From contig JASBVO010000005.1 in assembly GCA_029961105.1 (NCBI GenBank), positions 100,406-164,405 on the forward strand: a stretch of 64,000 nt of DNA. The letters run 5' to 3'. Below, one piece after another: positions 62,800 to 64,000 of this stretch. Source of the DNA: Micrococcus sp. GTDB taxonomy: Bacteria > Actinomycetota > Actinomycetes > Actinomycetales > Micrococcaceae. Made by a program: the position numbers and the translations under genes. Each line of letters begins with the position of its first letter. The stretch's first letter is position 1. The notes under the pieces are model-generated. The model saw only the letters and a program-made list of their open reading frames with translations. It was not told where the DNA came from and did not search any database.

Positions 62800-63006
62800 T
62801 CAGTCGTCGTCGTCCAGCTCCGCCCGCATAAGTCGGGGCAGTGGCGCACCCGGCATCACGATGGCCCGGTAACCCTCGCGCCGTTGTTGCTCCGGATCCA
62901 CCGGCCGGCCGTCGTCGTACCGCTTCACCCGGTCCCGCGTCAGGTACAGCACCGGCACCGCGATGACCAGGAACAGCAGCAGGGATCCGACCGCGTGCCA
63001 GATCAC
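62800..63006 (-). CDS. Small single-pass membrane protein
   Basis: 68 residues from GTG 63006, overlapping the upstream stop as GTGA. One membrane segment (AVGSLLLFLVIAVPVLYL) then a basic cytoplasmic stretch (RDRVKRYDDGRPVDPEQQRR). The longer ORF in the track adds unsupported residues. A membrane protein just upstream of terS is unusual. Confidence 0.65.
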   Translation of the reverse strand: MIWHAVGSLLLFLVIAVPVLYLTRDRVKRYDDGRPVDPEQQRREGYRAIVMPGAPLPRLMRAELDDDD

Positions 63007-63356
63007 GGCCGGCCCCCGCAGTACAGATGGACGGATCCGCCGGTAACCGCCAGACATGGCTCCAGCTCGTCCCGCAGCTCGTCCCACAGCTTGAACGGAG
63101 CCACCACCAGATCCACGGACAGCCCGCGACCGCCCCGCGACCGCACCGACCGGAACAGCACCCGGCCGCCGCCGACCGGCTGCAGCTCTTGGGCCCCGTT
63201 GGTCCGCCGAACCCTCTCCAGCAGCTCGGGGGGCAGGCCGGCCGCCACGTAGTCCAGCGCCGCCGTGGCATCCGCGTAGGTATCGCAGACCACCAGCACG
63301 TCCTCACCGGTCACGGCCGCCCGCAGGATCTCGTCCCGCGTCTCTTCTGCCAGCAT
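63003..63356 (-). CDS. Terminase-ATPase-like fragment protein without Walker A
   Basis: 117 residues, ATG 63356. Its middle resembles TerL residues 98-176: VLVVCDTYADATAALDYV, TNG, 22 residues later RGGRGLSVDLVV and then WDELRDE. In TerL the equivalents are TNG, also 22 residues before RGGRGLSGDLVLLDELRE. The Walker A region is absent and the Walker B acidic residues are displaced. A paralogous domain or decoy is more likely than a broken gene, because the frame is open and is coupled to the next gene. Confidence 0.65.
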   Translation of the reverse strand: MLAEETRDEILRAAVTGEDVLVVCDTYADATAALDYVAAGLPPELLERVRRTNGAQELQPVGGGRVLFRSVRSRGGRGLSVDLVVAPFKLWDELRDELEPCLAVTGGSVHLYCGGRP

Positions 63357-63539
63357 GGCCGGCCCCCTTGTCTAGTTGGTATGGACAACAGCTCTTCACG
63401 CGCACGCGCGCACGCGACCCCCGGCCCGACGTCCGGGGGGAGAGAGTCCCTTGCCGGCGCTCGGGTTTCCCGCCCCCACCCGTAGGGATTGAGACGCCCC
63501 TACCGGGGAGAGCTGGCACAGCCGCGAGCTGTGAGCCGG
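63357..63539. other. 183-bp non-coding gap upstream of terminase region
   Basis: It contains an alternating CGCGCACGCGCG stretch, a CCCCCGG/CCGGGGG hairpin near 63419-63440 and a second hairpin with GTAGGG (63482-63487) paired with CCCTAC (63498-63503). Position next to HNH and terminase makes it a candidate packaging (cos) region, but no cohesive end can be shown from sequence alone. Confidence 0.4.
63370..63386. promoter_or_regulatory. Degenerate copy of the early operator palindrome
   Basis: GTCTA-N7-TGGAC matches the P1-P3 operator palindrome except for one base, just upstream of the minus-strand gene at 63,356. No -10 box or third half-site is present at the right spacing, so it is only a possible weak operator. 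Confidence 0.3.
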
Positions 63540-63839
63540 TCACCAGTCCCGCGAGCGCATCCCGAGGCCGGCCGGTGCTGCCCGGTTGCCTCGTCGTTTG
63601 TTGCAGCCGAGATGGGCCGGCCGAAGGTTGCCGGGATCCTCGCGCAGTGTTTCGTCTTTGGTCCATGGCACGACGTGATCCACGGAGAACGACTCTTCGT
63701 TGTCGTTGCCGTGCTCGTCTTTGCGTGGCAGTGAGTAGTCGATGGGTTGGCCGCATAGCCAGCAGGGTCCGCGCTGTGCGCGTAGGTTGTCCGAGAGTCG
63801 CTTGAAGTTCGCCGTGTTGCGATGCTGCACACCTGCCAC
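63540..63839 (-). CDS. HNH endonuclease
   Basis: About 99 residues from GTG 63839 (VAGVQHRNTANF); GTG 63830 is an alternative, and the track start is earlier. The zinc/HNH motif is CWLCGQPIDYSL, FSVDHVVPWTKDETLREDPGNLRPAHLGCNKRRGN. In HK97-type phages such HNH proteins act with terminase in cos cleavage. Confidence 0.9.
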   Translation of the reverse strand: MAGVQHRNTANFKRLSDNLRAQRGPCWLCGQPIDYSLPRKDEHGNDNEESFSVDHVVPWTKDETLREDPGNLRPAHLGCNKRRGNRAAPAGLGMRSRDW

Positions 63840-63882
63840 GCGTTGCCCCCGTCCCGTGTCCGAGGGGGCCGGCCCCTGCGCC

Positions 63883-63990
63883 GAGGGGCACCCGCCCCGC
63901 TCCCGATGGGGCACCCCCGCCCGTGTGCCGAGGGGCACCCCCCGCTAACGCCAGGGCCCCCCGCCTACGCACCGAGGGGCACCCCCCCCC
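63883..63990. repeat. Four direct copies of GAGGGGCACCC-type repeat
   Basis: Copies begin at 63883, 63905 (GATGGGGCACCC variant), 63930 and 63974, spaced 22, 25 and 44 bp, each followed by a C run. They lie upstream of the HNH gene and run to the window edge. Could be a packaging or origin iteron array; incomplete in this window. Confidence 0.55.
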
Positions 63991-64000
63991 CGCGTGGAAG

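Larger units (their letters stand above)
36243..64000. mobile_element. HK97-type siphovirus prophage, right end outside window
   Basis: From the tRNA-fragment repeats to the window edge all recognisable genes are phage type: terminase, portal, protease, HK97 capsid, tail assembly, tape measure, tail tip and lysis genes on the minus strand, and a set of short plus-strand early-type genes. The late genes run leftward toward the attachment site. Integrase, repressor and the second attachment site are not in the window. All late genes recognised are intact, so it may be functional. Confidence 0.92.

Noticed and set aside
63408-63422. Alternating CGCGCACGCGCG tract as Z-DNA or CRISPR-like repeat
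   Set aside because: Too short, with no regular spacers; only a simple-sequence stretch in a GC-rich gap.
1-64000. CRISPR array, insertion sequence or rRNA operon
   Set aside because: No spaced direct repeats, no transposase-like ORF and no rRNA sequence were seen.

Overview
The window is high-GC chromosomal DNA of an actinobacterium. Gene order (rpsO, ribF, truB, rbfA, infB, ylxR, nusA, rimP, proS; then ispG, rip and dxr; then cdsA, frr, pyrH, tsf, rpsB) and protein style (a long Pro/Ala/Gly-rich InfB N-terminus, the DUF4081-type GNAT beside ispG) fit the family Micrococcaceae (Kocuria, Citricoccus or Micrococcus type). The genus is inference.

Positions 1 to about 36,240 are ordinary core genome. 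Nearly all translation, isoprenoid and lipid genes lie on the minus strand and many are coupled by 4-bp ATGA or GTGA overlaps. Catabolic modules are interspersed: an SSS-family acetate-type symporter with its DUF485 partner, an acyl-CoA dehydrogenase, and a branched-chain 2-oxoacid dehydrogenase E1a-E1b-E2 operon read divergently from an Lrp/AsnC regulator. Just before the prophage come three envelope-related genes: an M23 peptidase, a glycosyltransferase and an SLH-NlpC/P60 wall hydrolase.

From about 36,240 to the right edge lies a siphovirus prophage of HK97 type, cut by the window end. Its left boundary carries two copies, 720 bp apart, of the 3' end of a tRNA gene, each followed by a related downstream block. 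This suggests two successive integrations or a tandem remnant. From 37.2 to 42.1 kb a plus-strand early-type region holds about fifteen small genes. Three near-identical promoters, each with a GTCTA-N7-TAGAC palindrome over the -35 box and a third half-site exactly 31 bp downstream, precede three gene groups. Genes in the first group are separated by hairpin plus Shine-Dalgarno modules. The region ends with a small membrane protein and an exported protein, then a bidirectional terminator.

From 63.9 down to 42.2 kb the late genes run leftwards in standard order: HNH nuclease, two small proteins, terminase small and large subunits, portal-MuF fusion, prohead protease, capsid, head-tail connectors, major tail protein, G/GT chaperones with a -1 frameshift, tape measure, Dit, tail hub, minor tail proteins, a GH18-domain tail protein, amidase endolysin, holin-like protein and a stand-alone wall-binding-like protein. 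Terminator-like hairpins follow the protease, capsid and major tail genes.

The most unusual items are the shared early promoter/operator architecture, a 117-residue protein resembling the middle of the terminase ATPase but without a Walker A motif, and a tail GH18 barrel interrupted by a long insertion. No integrase, repressor, complete tRNA, CRISPR array or insertion sequence is visible; integrase and repressor presumably lie beyond 64,000.
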